Source of the DNA: Dermabacter hominis NBRC 106157 | GTDB lineage: Bacteria > Actinomycetota > Actinomycetes > Actinomycetales > Dermabacteraceae | Length of the DNA: 64,000 bases | Assembly: GCF_001570785.1 (NCBI RefSeq) | Contig: NZ_BCSI01000002.1 | Span: 62,001-126,000 of the forward strand | Direction: 5' to 3' | Part shown: piece by piece, positions 25,553-34,050 of the stretch | Numbering within the stretch: the first letter of the stretch is position 1 | Layout: each line of letters starts with the position of its first letter | The notes under the pieces: model-generated | Database searches by the model: none | Told to the model about the DNA's origin: nothing | The model's input: the letters and a program-made list of their open reading frames with translations, nothing else | Made by a program: the position numbers and the translations under genes

Positions 25553-26203
25553 ATGTCTACTTTCATGCGTAAGAACCGTTCGGTCTCCATCATCGCTGCT
25601 GCCGGCGTGCTCGCTTTCGGCCTCGCAGGTTGTGGCGCCTCCAACGACGCGAAGAAGGATGATTCCGCTTCGAAGGAGACCACGACCGCTTCAGAGACCA
25701 AGGAGGACTCGACGTCGAGCGAGAGCTCAGCCTCGTCCTCGGATGAGAGCTCGGACTCCGGCAGCGGTGCTGTCACGGGAGACGACGTCGGTTCGAGCGT
25801 TCACGGGACGCCCGTGGAGCTTGACGAAACCCCCTTCACGGAAGAAGACAAGAAGAAGGGCGCACAGGTCGTGGCCGACTTCTTCACCAGTTCGCTCGAT
25901 AAGAAGTTCGAAGATACGTGCACGAACATGGTGGCGAGGAACGGGGACGCCTACGAGCGCATGGATACCCCTGAGATCCGCGAACAGTGCGCTGCTCAGA
26001 ACGAGCGAGTCCTCTCCAGCATGGGTATCTCCGAGGATCAGGCTGAGCAGATTAAGCAGGTGATGAAGCCCGAAAACCTCGAGATCCAGCCGAACGACGA
26101 CGGTACTGCCAAGGTTTTGTTCCAGGGCCAGGATCTCGGCATCTCGCTCCTCAAGGTGAAGGGCGTGGGTCCGCTCGTCGACATGAGGAATCTGCCTTCC
26201 TGA
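25553..26203 (+). CDS. lipoprotein, array copy 1
   Basis: The 216-aa protein has a lipoprotein signal (basic start, hydrophobic core, lipobox LAGC at about residues 22-25). A Ser/Glu/Asp-rich disordered linker of about 55 residues follows, then a compact domain of about 130 residues. The domain has the TPFTEEDKKKGAQ entry helix, two cysteines with 22 residues between them (CTNMV...REQC) that probably form a disulfide, and a closing strand pair NDDGTAKVLFQGQDLGISLLKVKG. I do not recognise the family. AAAGG lies before the ATG. Copies 1 and 2 are the most alike of five tandem paralogues. Confidence 0.85.
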   Translation: MSTFMRKNRSVSIIAAAGVLAFGLAGCGASNDAKKDDSASKETTTASETKEDSTSSESSASSSDESSDSGSGAVTGDDVGSSVHGTPVELDETPFTEEDKKKGAQVVADFFTSSLDKKFEDTCTNMVARNGDAYERMDTPEIREQCAAQNERVLSSMGISEDQAEQIKQVMKPENLEIQPNDDGTAKVLFQGQDLGISLLKVKGVGPLVDMRNLPS

Positions 26204-26260
26204 TTCTCTCCATGGTTCGGGTCGGTCACCCGCTCTGAGGTGAGAGACGAGTAAAGCTTG

Positions 26261-26301
26261 GGAGGCTCGGTAGTGTTGTCTACCGGGCCTCCTTCGCTTT
26301 T
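26261..26301 (+). terminator. intrinsic terminator after lipoprotein 1
   Basis: A 13-bp stem (26261-26273 with 26280-26292, one wobble pair) is followed by TTCGCTTTTT. Confidence 0.85.
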
Positions 26302-26459
26302 TAACGGCGACGGTTCGCTATGTGCGGGTGGCCGCCGAGGTTGCGCAGGATGGAAATACTGTGCGTGTGGTGCTCGAGGAACGTGCCAGGAACGCCCGTT
26401 ACGCTTCGTCTGCGACACCACCCGGTGCGCTCCGCACCTCATTCATGAGAGGGGTTCCC
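26302..26459 (+). repeat. duplicated leader segment before lipoprotein 2 (second copy at 27262-27422)
   Basis: The stretch from the terminator T-run to the lipoprotein 2 start is nearly the same as the one before lipoprotein 3; shared blocks include TTCGCTATGTGCGGGTGGCC and GCCAGGAACGCCCGTTAC. It presumably carries the promoter and ribosome site, but it also reads as an open frame of about 46 codons fused to the lipoprotein ATG, so it may be a fossil coding piece. The duplication shows that the unit terminator-leader-gene was copied as a block. Confidence 0.75.
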
Positions 26460-27164
26460 ATGACCAAGACAATCCGTATGACCCGATCGCTCTCCACTGT
26501 TGCTGCCGTTGGCGTGCTCGCCTTTGGCCTCGCGGGCTGTGGAGCCTTCTCCTTAACGAAGGAGGATGAATCCGACACGAAGGAGACCACGACCGCTTCA
26601 GAAGCCAAGGAGGACTCGACAAACGAGGAGGACTCGACAACCGAGGAGGACTCGGCAAACGAGGAGGACTCGAAGTCGGACGAGAGCTCACCCTCAGCCT
26701 CGGATGAGGCCTCGGACGGCGACAACGGCGCTGTCACGGGAGACGACATCCAATCGAGCATTCACGGGACGCCGGTGGAGCTTGACGAAACCCCCTTCAC
26801 GGAGGAAGACAAAAAGAAGGGCGCACAGGTTGTGGCCGACGCCCTGACCAGCTCGTTCGATAAGAAGTTCGAGGACGCGTGCTCGGACATGGTGATGAGG
26901 AACGGGAACGCCTACGAGCGCATGGATACCGATGAGGTCCGCGAGCTGTGCGCTGCCCAGAGCGAGCGGCTCCTCTCCAGCCAGGGCGTCACCGACGAGC
27001 AGGCTGAGCAGATTAAGCAGTTGATCACGCCAGACATCATCGAGATTCAGCCGAACGGGGACGGCACTGCCAAGGTTTTGATCCAGGGCCAGGAATTTGG
27101 CGTCTCGCTCGTCAAGGTGAAGGGCGCAGGCCCGCTCCTCGACTTGAGGAATATGCCTTCCTGA
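26460..27164 (+). CDS. lipoprotein, array copy 2
   Basis: The 234-aa protein is closely similar to copy 1: lipobox LAGC near residue 23, a longer Glu/Asp/Ser linker with a repeated EEDS unit (NEEDSTTEEDSANEEDS), then HGTPVELDETPFTEEDKKKG, the cysteine pair CSDMV...RELC with 22 residues between, and NGDGTAKVLIQGQEFGVSLVKVKG. GAGAGGGG lies before the ATG. The open frame upstream is the duplicated leader, not a better start. Expected to sit on the outer face of the membrane by its lipid anchor. Confidence 0.85.
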   Translation: MTKTIRMTRSLSTVAAVGVLAFGLAGCGAFSLTKEDESDTKETTTASEAKEDSTNEEDSTTEEDSANEEDSKSDESSPSASDEASDGDNGAVTGDDIQSSIHGTPVELDETPFTEEDKKKGAQVVADALTSSFDKKFEDACSDMVMRNGNAYERMDTDEVRELCAAQSERLLSSQGVTDEQAEQIKQLITPDIIEIQPNGDGTAKVLIQGQEFGVSLVKVKGAGPLLDLRNMPS

Positions 27165-27223
27165 TCGCCTCCACGGTTCGGGGCGATCCCCCCGAGTTGA
27201 GGCGAGAAAAAGAGTGAAGCTTT

Positions 27224-27265
27224 GGAGGCTCGGTAGTTTCGTCTACCGAGCCACCTTCAACTTTT
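27224..27265 (+). terminator. intrinsic terminator after lipoprotein 2
   Basis: The GGCTCGGTAG/CTACCGAGCC stem (27227-27236 with 27243-27252) is followed by TTCAACTTTT; it is the counterpart of the terminator after lipoprotein 1. Confidence 0.8.
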
Positions 27266-27422
27266 AACGGCGCCAGTTCGCTATGTGCGGGTGGCCGCCG
27301 AGGTTGCGCAGGCTGGAAATACTGTGGGTGTGGTGGTCGAGGAATATGCCAGGAACGCCCGTTACTTTAGTCCTACGACACCACCTGGCGTGCTCCGCGC
27401 CTCATTCATGTGAGAGGTTCCC
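27262..27422 (+). repeat. duplicated leader segment before lipoprotein 3 (first copy at 26302-26459)
   Basis: Near-copy of the leader before lipoprotein 2. Here the open frame in the conserved part ends with TGA just before the lipoprotein start (CATTCATGTGAGAGG), so it is not fused to the gene. This argues that the shared stretch is regulatory or a remnant rather than part of the lipoprotein. Confidence 0.75.
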
Positions 27423-28193
27423 ATGACCAAGACATTCCGTATGACACGTTCGGTCTCCGCTGTTGCCGCCGCGGGATTTCTCGTTTTCGGCGCAGTCGGC
27501 TGTGGCGCCATGAAGACATCCAAGGATGAGGAGACGTCCGCATCCTCCTCTTCAGAGGCAACTTCATCGGAGTCGCCCTCCTCCAGCGACAATTCGAATC
27601 CAGCCGACGAACCGTCGGATTCAGGTAGTGAAACTCCGGATTCGGTCGATGGGCCCACGACACCGTCGACCGATGAAACAACACCTTCGACCCCGGCGAA
27701 ACCCGGCGAGGACCCTACGGGTACCGTTGCCCCAAAGGGCGGTACTCCAGCGGTCAAGGGCGATCCAGTCGAGGTTGACCCCACTCCTCTTACCGAGGCG
27801 GAGAAGGAAAAGGGCAAGCAGATGATGGCCGACTTCTTTGTCGCGATCTCAACGTCCGGGGATTTCTCTTCACTTTGTGACATTGCCGTTTTCAAGGACC
27901 CTTCCGGAACCCCCTACCGCATGGACAAGAAGCCAGAAATGCGTGAGAAGTGTGCTGAACTCGTGGGGCAGATCGCCGGTGCTGGCGGCGCTGGTCAAGG
28001 AGGAAGCGGAGTCTCCGAGGAGCAAGCCAAATCGTTGTTTGACCCCGCCACGTTCGAACTGAAGGACAACGGCGACGGTTCCTTTGCCCTGTCTATGAAA
28101 GGCCAATCCCTTGGCTTCAGTATCCTCAAGATCAAGGATGGCGGGGTTCGCGTTGTAGCAGACCAGGTCGATCTCTCTGGCCAGCCGAACTAG
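27423..28193 (+). CDS. lipoprotein, array copy 3
   Basis: The 256-aa protein shares the signal (MTKTFRMTRSVS, lipobox AVGC) with copy 2, but has a Pro/Ser/Thr linker of about 80 residues and a more diverged domain: VEVDPTPLTEAEKEKGKQ, cysteine pair CDIAV...REKC with 24 residues between, and NGDGSFALSMKGQSLGFSILKIKDG. A Gly-rich loop (GAGGAGQGGSG) sits after the second Cys. GAGAGG lies before the ATG. No terminator separates it from copy 4, so copies 3, 4 and 5 may share a transcript. Confidence 0.83.
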   Translation: MTKTFRMTRSVSAVAAAGFLVFGAVGCGAMKTSKDEETSASSSSEATSSESPSSSDNSNPADEPSDSGSETPDSVDGPTTPSTDETTPSTPAKPGEDPTGTVAPKGGTPAVKGDPVEVDPTPLTEAEKEKGKQMMADFFVAISTSGDFSSLCDIAVFKDPSGTPYRMDKKPEMREKCAELVGQIAGAGGAGQGGSGVSEEQAKSLFDPATFELKDNGDGSFALSMKGQSLGFSILKIKDGGVRVVADQVDLSGQPN

Positions 28194-28245
28194 ATTCTTG
28201 GGAAAACGCGGTGAACTCGACGAGATAGTACAGAAGGAGAGCCAG

Positions 28246-28914
28246 ATGAAAGTTAAGAATCGTATTTCTCGAACCATCGCAGTAGCAGTCGCGACTAGCG
28301 CACTGGCTGCAAGCGTCGCGTCGTGCGGAGCCCTGAATGTAGAAGGCAGAGACGAAAAGGACGCAACCTCGTCCTCGTCGGCCGCGACGCCAGGCACGCC
28401 TGCCGAAAGCGCGAGCGACAGTGAGGCTGATGACTCTCGCGGCGCCACCGATCCCGCCGACAAACAGTCGCCGACCTCCTCAAACGGTAGCGATGCCGGG
28501 TCGCGGAAAGAGATTCCCGAAAACGCACACGCAAAGCTCGATCCCACACCTCTCACCGCTGAAGAGATGAAGAAAGGTCAGCAGCTCCCGCAGGACCTCG
28601 TCTTGAAACTTTTCGAGGGGGAGTATGAGCAAGCGTGCGGCATGCTCGTGTTCGCGAAAAATGGCGACCTGTTGCGAGCTGATGTCCCCGAGCTCAAATC
28701 TCTGTGTGCGCAAGAGCTAGAGGAGAACATACAGAAGGGCGAGATCTCCTCGATGCCCAAAGAGAAGATCATGGAAGATTCGGACCCCAAACGCTTCACG
28801 CTCCACGACAATGGCGACGGAACTGCAACCTACGAGCGCGATGGCGAGGTCAGCGGCGAGAAACTCGTACGGCTTGACGACGGTAGTCTGCGTATCCTGA
28901 TCGAGGGTTTCTAA
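28246..28914 (+). CDS. lipoprotein, array copy 4
   Basis: The 222-aa protein has a lipoprotein signal with lipobox VASC, a Ser/Ala/Asp linker, and the array domain: KLDPTPLTAEEMKKGQQ, cysteine pair CGMLV...KSLC with 22 residues between, and NGDGTATYERDGEVSGEKLVRLDDG. The last strand is charged rather than hydrophobic. AAGGAG sits six bases before the ATG at 28246. Function unknown. Confidence 0.82.
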   Translation: MKVKNRISRTIAVAVATSALAASVASCGALNVEGRDEKDATSSSSAATPGTPAESASDSEADDSRGATDPADKQSPTSSNGSDAGSRKEIPENAHAKLDPTPLTAEEMKKGQQLPQDLVLKLFEGEYEQACGMLVFAKNGDLLRADVPELKSLCAQELEENIQKGEISSMPKEKIMEDSDPKRFTLHDNGDGTATYERDGEVSGEKLVRLDDGSLRILIEGF

Positions 28915-28968
28915 AGCTTTTCGGCGCCCCACGTGGTCCTGACTCCTCACCGATACGGAGGCGAAACG

Positions 28969-29646
28969 ATGAACCCCGCCCGGAGAACCCGTCCTCTATC
29001 CACTGCTCTTGCTGCGGTTCTCGTGGCGGGGACGCTCACCGGGTGTGGCGCCATCCTTTCCTCGCGAGGTGGCAGTGAGCCGTCGAGCTCGGCGAGCACG
29101 TCGAGCGAGCAACCGTCGGAATCCTCGAAGCCCGCCCCCACACCGGGAGCCGGGGAGACGACCTCGACACCTGCGCCTAAGCAGCTAAACCCGAGTGGGG
29201 GTCCCGCTCCCAAACCCGCGCCGAACCCTGCGCCCGCGCCGGCCACGCAAGATCCAGCCGACGGAGGTGGCGCGACCTTCAAGCTCAGCCCGACGCCCTT
29301 CACGGAGGAGGAAAAGCAGCAGGCCGTAAAAGTCACCGCGGCGTACATCCAGGCGCGCATGGAAAGCAACTGGCAGGTGGCGTGCGAGCTGGCGGCCGCC
29401 GAGAGTAACGGGTCCTACTTTGTGCTCGAGAGCCAAATTGAGAAGGACGCATGCATACGCGCCGCGAATCAGAACGTTCCGCCCGTGGATCCGGCCAAGG
29501 CACAATCCATCAGACAGGCCCTCGACGGGGCTGCCTTTACCGTCGACGACCACGGCGACGGAACCGCGGAAGTGAAAAGTAAGGAGCTCGGTATGGGCTT
29601 AACCGTCGTGAAGCTTGAAAGCAAGGGTATCTACGTCAGACCGTGA
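28969..29646 (+). CDS. lipoprotein, array copy 5
   Basis: The 225-aa protein has lipobox LTGC, a Pro/Ala-rich linker (PAPKPAPNPAPAPA) unlike the Glu-rich ones of copies 1 and 2, and the array domain: KLSPTPFTEEEKQQAVK, cysteine pair CELAA...KDAC with 22 residues between, and HGDGTAEVKSKELGMGLTVVKLESKG. GGAGG lies seven bases before the ATG. It is the last member before tRNA-Ser. Confidence 0.82.
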   Translation: MNPARRTRPLSTALAAVLVAGTLTGCGAILSSRGGSEPSSSASTSSEQPSESSKPAPTPGAGETTSTPAPKQLNPSGGPAPKPAPNPAPAPATQDPADGGGATFKLSPTPFTEEEKQQAVKVTAAYIQARMESNWQVACELAAAESNGSYFVLESQIEKDACIRAANQNVPPVDPAKAQSIRQALDGAAFTVDDHGDGTAEVKSKELGMGLTVVKLESKGIYVRP

Positions 29647-29685
29647 CCTTCGCCCCCACGCAATGTGGCGCGTACCGCGAAAAAT

Positions 29686-29714
29686 TTGAGCCCCTCGACG
29701 AAGTTCGGTAGGCT
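29686..29714 (+). promoter_or_regulatory. tRNA-Ser(GCT) promoter
   Basis: TTGAGC (29686-29691), a 17-bp spacer and TAGGCT (29709-29714), ending 21 bp before the tRNA. Confidence 0.75.
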
Positions 29715-29735
29715 GACTCAGCGCCGTGCGCGCAA

Positions 29736-29825
29736 GGAGACGTGGCAGAGTGGCCGAATGCGCTCCCCTGCTAAGGGAGTAGGCGGTGTAGAGCCGCCTC
29801 GGAGGTTCAAATCCTCTCGTCTCCG
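29736..29825 (+). tRNA. tRNA-Ser (anticodon GCT, reads AGC/AGU)
   Basis: A 7-bp acceptor stem (29736-29742 with 29818-29824), anticodon loop CTGCTAA in a CTCCC/GGGAG stem, long variable arm (GGCGGTGTAGAGCCGCC region) and T arm with GGTTCAAATCC. CCA is not encoded. Confidence 0.95.
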
Positions 29826-29832
29826 CGGATGG

Positions 29833-29876
29833 GATGTTCCCCCGCCCGCTTTAACGCGGGTGGGGGAACATCTTTT
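29833..29876 (+). terminator. strong terminator after tRNA-Ser(GCT)
   Basis: A 17-bp stem (29833-29849 with 29856-29872, one G-T pair) with a 6-nt loop followed by TTTT. The following 236 bp up to ppc hold only a TAGACT -10-like box at 30007. Confidence 0.92.
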
Positions 29877-30112
29877 AACCTTTGCCGCGTTGATTTTTCA
29901 CGTTGCGTCGCACAGGTAACGAACGCTCTGGACGGCCGCGTAACACTCGCTGCAATGCGTGGCGGATGCGGTTCAACCCCGTGGATGCAGGTGGGACACG
30001 TGTGGGAGTAGACTGGCCCCGGCTCATTCGGCGCTGATGGGGAACCGCGGGCGCCGCGCCGGTGTTTTCGGTTCGCCACGGGTGCCACCCGCTTCCAAAC
30101 GAGAGGTCTCAG

Positions 30113-32947
30113 GTGCGCGAACAGCACGACGATAGCCTTCACAACGTGCCCACGTTGACGGCCGAATTCCCGGTGGTGGGCGATGACCCGCTCATTGACG
30201 CGCCGCTTCGCGCGACTGTGCGTCGGCTTTCCACGCTCCTCGGTGAAACGCTCGCCGATCAGCACGGCCAAGAACTCCTCGACTTGGTTGAGGAGGTGCG
30301 CCAACTTGCGAAGCAATCGAAGCAGTCGAAATCGGCCGAGGACACGATGCGCGTGCAGCGCCGCCTCGCGGAACTGCCCATCGAGCAGGCGACGGAACTC
30401 ACCCGCGCATTCACGCAGTACTTCTTGCTCGCGAATGCCGCCGAGCAGACCTATCGCGTGCGAGAACTGCAGGGGCAGAACGAAAACGATTCGTGGATCC
30501 CTCGCACGGTGCGGTCGATTGCAGAAGAAGCCGGGGCCGAGGAGCTTCAGCGCACGGTCGATGAACTCGATGTGCGCCTTGTCTTCACGGCCCACCCCAC
30601 CGAAGCATCGCGCCGCGCGGTTCTCACGAAGCTGCGTCGCGTGTCCACCCTCCTCGAAACCGACACCGACGAAGGCACGCGTGCGCGTAAAAAGCAGGAT
30701 CGCGACCTTGCAGAGACGATCGAGGCGCTCTGGCAGACTGACGAGCTGCGTCGCACCCAGCCAACGCCCCAAGATGAGGCGCGCAACGCCATCTTCTACT
30801 TGCGTTCTCTCTACCTCCACACTCTCCCCGAGGTCCTCGACGCTCTTCGCCACGAACTGCGCGACTACGGCGCGGATCTTCCCGTGAGGAAGGTGCCGCT
30901 GCGTTTCGGCTCCTGGATTGGCGGCGATCGCGATGGCAACCCGTACGTGACGGCCGATGTCACGCGCGAAGTCCTCAAACTTCAGGCCGATGCCGCGATC
31001 GATATCGCCGAGGCGTTCCTCGATTCGCTCACGCTTGAACTGTCGATGAGCTCAACCCTCATCGGCGAAGACCAGGAGTTCAACGAGAGTCTCAAGAAGG
31101 ATCAAGAGGCCCTCGCGTTTGTCCCTGAGAAACAGTTCGAGCTCTTCGCCCACGAGCCCTACCGGCTCAAGCTGTTCTCGATGCGAGCGAAACTCGCGGC
31201 AACACGCAAGCGCATCCACAATGGCGAGGCGCACGAGCCCGGCGTCGACTATCTCACGGGTGCGGAGCTCCAGGACGACTTCGAAGAGCTGCGCGCATCA
31301 CTTCGTACCCACCGCGGTGACCTCATGGCCGACGGTTCGGTAGCCCTCGCGCAGTCCGTTCTCGCTGGCAGCGGTCTCAACCTCGCCATCATGGACGTGC
31401 GTGAGCACGCCGAAAAACATCATGACCTGCTCGCGGAGATGTTCGACCGCGTGGGCGAACTCGACAAGGCCTATGGGGAGCTCACGCGCGAAGAGCGCAC
31501 GAAGGTGCTCTCCTCCGAGCTTGCGTCGAAGCGGCCACTCGCCAGCGCGCAGCTACTCGGCGAGGAATCACCGCTCGATCCCTCGGTGCAGAACACGTTC
31601 AACGTGTTCCGCGAAATCCGCACGGCACAGCGTACGTACGGCCCCGATGTCATCCAGACCTATATCGTCTCGATGACCCGCGGCGCCGACGACATCCTTG
31701 CCGTGGCACTGCTCGCGCGCGAAGCCGGACTCGTGAACCTTGCAGGCGACGAACCCCGCGCAGACATCGGCTTTAGCCCGCTCCTCGAAACTGTCGAAGA
31801 GCTTCGCCACGCCGGCGAGATCCTCGACGAACTTCTCAGTGACCCGAGCTACCGCGAGATCGTGCGCCTTCGCGGCGATCGTCACGAGATCATGCTCGGC
31901 TATTCCGATTCGAACAAGGAATCGGGCGTCATCACGAGCCAATGGGAGATCCATCAGGCGCAGCGTCGCCTTCGCGATGTTGCCGCCAAACACAACGTGA
32001 CCCTACGCCTGTTCCACGGTCGCGGGGGAAGCGTCGGACGCGGCGGTGGCCCCACGTATGACGCGATCCTGGCCCAGCCCTACGGTGTTCTCGAGGGTGA
32101 AATCAAGTTCACCGAACAGGGCGAGGTCATCTCCGATAAATACATGCTGCCCGTGCTCGCACGCGAAAACCTCGACCTTTCGCTCGCGGCGGTCATGCAG
32201 GGCTCGGCTCTGCACCGAAAGCCCCGCACGAGCCCTGAGGATCTGGAGCGCTTCGGCACGGTGATGGAAAGTCTTTCCGACGCCTCCTTCGCGCGCTATC
32301 GCACCCTCATTGACGATCCCGACCTGCCCGAGTACTTCGTGGCCTCCACGCCCGTGGAGCAGCTTGGTGACTTGAAGATCGGCTCGCGCCCCTCTAAGCG
32401 AACGACGAGCGAGAAGGGCCTCGACGGTTTGCGCGCGATTCCGTGGGTGTTCGGTTGGACGCAGTCCCGCCAGATCGTCCCCGGATGGTTCGGCGCGGGC
32501 TCAGGCCTCAAGGCCGCGCGCGAGGCCGGCTACGAGGGCGATCTCAAGGAGATGTACGAGAACTGGCACTTCTTCCGCACCGTCATTTCGAATGTGGAAA
32601 TGACGCTCGCGAAGACCGACATGGGCATCGCTTCGCACTATGTGCATTCGCTCGTGCCGACGCGCCTGTGGCACCTGTTCGAGACGATCCGCGAGGAGTA
32701 CGAGCTCACGGTCGCGGAGATCGAACGCCTCACTGGCGTTCTCAATCTTCTCGACAACTCGCCCGTGCTCAAGAGGACCCTCGAGGTGCGTGACCGCTAC
32801 CTCGACCCGATTAGCTACATGCAGGTCGCGATGCTGCAGCGTGTGCGCGATTCGCACGAACGAGGCATCGAGATTACGGATGCGGAAAAGCGTGCTCTGC
32901 TGACGACGATCAACGGGGTTGCCGCTGGTTTGAAGAACACCGGCTGA
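30113..32947 (+). CDS. ppc: phosphoenolpyruvate carboxylase
   Basis: The 944-aa enzyme fixes bicarbonate onto PEP to give oxaloacetate, replenishing the TCA cycle. Visible signatures are VFTAHPTEASRRAVL (catalytic His near residue 160), GYSDSNKESG (Lys), FHGRGGSVGRGGGP (glycine-rich loop with the catalytic Arg), RAIPWVFGWTQSR, and the C-terminal NTG end that binds the inhibitor aspartate. I start at the GTG at 30113, five bases after GAGAGG. It has its own promoter region and converges on the formate/nitrite channel gene. Confidence 0.97.
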   Translation: MREQHDDSLHNVPTLTAEFPVVGDDPLIDAPLRATVRRLSTLLGETLADQHGQELLDLVEEVRQLAKQSKQSKSAEDTMRVQRRLAELPIEQATELTRAFTQYFLLANAAEQTYRVRELQGQNENDSWIPRTVRSIAEEAGAEELQRTVDELDVRLVFTAHPTEASRRAVLTKLRRVSTLLETDTDEGTRARKKQDRDLAETIEALWQTDELRRTQPTPQDEARNAIFYLRSLYLHTLPEVLDALRHELRDYGADLPVRKVPLRFGSWIGGDRDGNPYVTADVTREVLKLQADAAIDIAEAFLDSLTLELSMSSTLIGEDQEFNESLKKDQEALAFVPEKQFELFAHEPYRLKLFSMRAKLAATRKRIHNGEAHEPGVDYLTGAELQDDFEELRASLRTHRGDLMADGSVALAQSVLAGSGLNLAIMDVREHAEKHHDLLAEMFDRVGELDKAYGELTREERTKVLSSELASKRPLASAQLLGEESPLDPSVQNTFNVFREIRTAQRTYGPDVIQTYIVSMTRGADDILAVALLAREAGLVNLAGDEPRADIGFSPLLETVEELRHAGEILDELLSDPSYREIVRLRGDRHEIMLGYSDSNKESGVITSQWEIHQAQRRLRDVAAKHNVTLRLFHGRGGSVGRGGGPTYDAILAQPYGVLEGEIKFTEQGEVISDKYMLPVLARENLDLSLAAVMQGSALHRKPRTSPEDLERFGTVMESLSDASFARYRTLIDDPDLPEYFVASTPVEQLGDLKIGSRPSKRTTSEKGLDGLRAIPWVFGWTQSRQIVPGWFGAGSGLKAAREAGYEGDLKEMYENWHFFRTVISNVEMTLAKTDMGIASHYVHSLVPTRLWHLFETIREEYELTVAEIERLTGVLNLLDNSPVLKRTLEVRDRYLDPISYMQVAMLQRVRDSHERGIEITDAEKRALLTTINGVAAGLKNTG

Positions 32948-32970
32948 TTCGCCGCTGCACGGTCAACGTG

Positions 32971-33006
32971 AAGGCCCGGCCCCTCGATGTGAGGGAGCCG
33001 GGCCTT
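32971..33006. terminator. bidirectional terminator between ppc and the FNT channel gene
   Basis: A 10-bp perfect stem (32971-32980 with 32997-33006) with an inner CCTC/GAGG pair, flanked by A- and T-runs, serves both convergent genes. Confidence 0.88.
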
Positions 33007-33032
33007 TGACTGTTGGCGAGGAAGGTGCGCCG

Positions 33033-33938
33033 TTACTTGGCGGCGACAGCGGCTTCGCGCTCGGCCTTGATGGCATCCTTGCGGTAGGCCACCCAGAAGT
33101 AGCAGCCCACGCACAGGGCGCCACCGATGATGTTGCCGAGGGTCACGGGGAGGAGGTTGCCGAGGATGATCTTGTCCCAGCTGATCATGTCGAAGTCCGC
33201 GGCAGTGACGCCGGCGTTCGTGACGGCTTCACCAGCCCAGAAGGCATCCGCGCCGAAGGTCTTGATGAGCCAGCCCATGGGAAGCATGAACATGTTCGCG
33301 ACCGAGTGCTCGAAGCCGGTGGACACGAAGATCACGAGCGGTACGACGATGGCGAGGCCCTTGTCGAGGAACGAGCGACCCGCGAAGGTGAGCCACACGG
33401 CCATGCACACGAGGAAGTTACAGAGAATACCGAGAACGAAAGCGTTGCCCCAGTCGAGCGAGAGCTTGCCCTTCGTGACGTTGAGGACGATGAGGCCCCA
33501 CGCGCTCTTGTTCGTGGCGGGGGTGTTGGCGAGGAACACGAGGATCGCGATCGTCACCGAACCGATGAAGTTTGCGACGTAGGAGAGGCCCCAGTGGCGG
33601 AGCAGCTGGCCGGCGGTAATGCGCTTGGACAGGAGCGGCATGATGTTGAGGGTCGTACCAGTGAAGAGGTCCGAGCCGGAGTTGATGACCATGATGAGGC
33701 CGGTCGCGAAGAACGCGCCACCGATCATCTTCGTGATGCCGAGCGGCCACTCGCCGGGAGCGCCCTGCTGAGTGGTGACGAACATGATGAAGCCAAACGC
33801 AATGTAGGCGCCGCCGGTGAGGCCGAGCCAGAAAATCTTCCAGGCCGGCATCGTGGCCTTCGCGTACATGCCGTCTTCAAGTGCCTTCGCCATGGCAGGC
33901 GCAGGCGGAATATTGAGCTTATTTGCGAGGTCGTCCAC
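33033..33938 (-). CDS. formate/nitrite transporter family channel
   Basis: The 301-aa protein has the six-helix FNT fold: GGAYIAFGFIMF in helix 2, SGSDLFTGTT in the loop that gates the pore, WGNAFVLGILCNFLVCMAVW in helix 4, FEHSVANMF with the pore His, and GNIIGGALCVGCYFW in helix 6. Members move formate, nitrite or hydrosulfide; no adjacent formate-lyase or nitrite-reductase gene decides which. The start is GTG, seven bases after AAGGAG. The 5' region has a TAGGCT box (34001-34006) and a GGCGC/GCGCC hairpin in the leader. Confidence 0.9.
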   Translation of the reverse strand: MDDLANKLNIPPAPAMAKALEDGMYAKATMPAWKIFWLGLTGGAYIAFGFIMFVTTQQGAPGEWPLGITKMIGGAFFATGLIMVINSGSDLFTGTTLNIMPLLSKRITAGQLLRHWGLSYVANFIGSVTIAILVFLANTPATNKSAWGLIVLNVTKGKLSLDWGNAFVLGILCNFLVCMAVWLTFAGRSFLDKGLAIVVPLVIFVSTGFEHSVANMFMLPMGWLIKTFGADAFWAGEAVTNAGVTAADFDMISWDKIILGNLLPVTLGNIIGGALCVGCYFWVAYRKDAIKAEREAAVAAK

Positions 33939-34024
33939 GGGACGTCTCCTTTAGGGATCAGGGGTAAAGGGACCTTTGGCGCATTAAGCGCCTTGGGTCT
34001 AGCCTACGCCTTCGCCCCAGCTTT

Positions 34025-34050
34025 AGTGGAAATTGGCGGCTATTTCCACT
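34025..34050 (-). other. 9-bp inverted repeat across the FAR-HAD stop codon
   Basis: AGTGGAAAT (34025-34033) and ATTTCCACT (34042-34050) pair perfectly with an 8-nt loop that includes the stop codon. No T-run follows on the minus strand; it may be a 3' end stabiliser or a weak terminator. Confidence 0.45.

Noticed and set aside
25553-29646. Array as a phase-variable or CRISPR-like repeat locus
   Set aside because: The repeats are whole genes with differing sequences; there are no short regular repeats, invertible ends or recombinase genes.
29881-30112. SRP RNA or other small RNA between tRNA-Ser and ppc
   Set aside because: The place is suggestive, but the conserved GGAAGC-type loop and stems of SRP RNA are not there; only a promoter-like TAGACT is seen.
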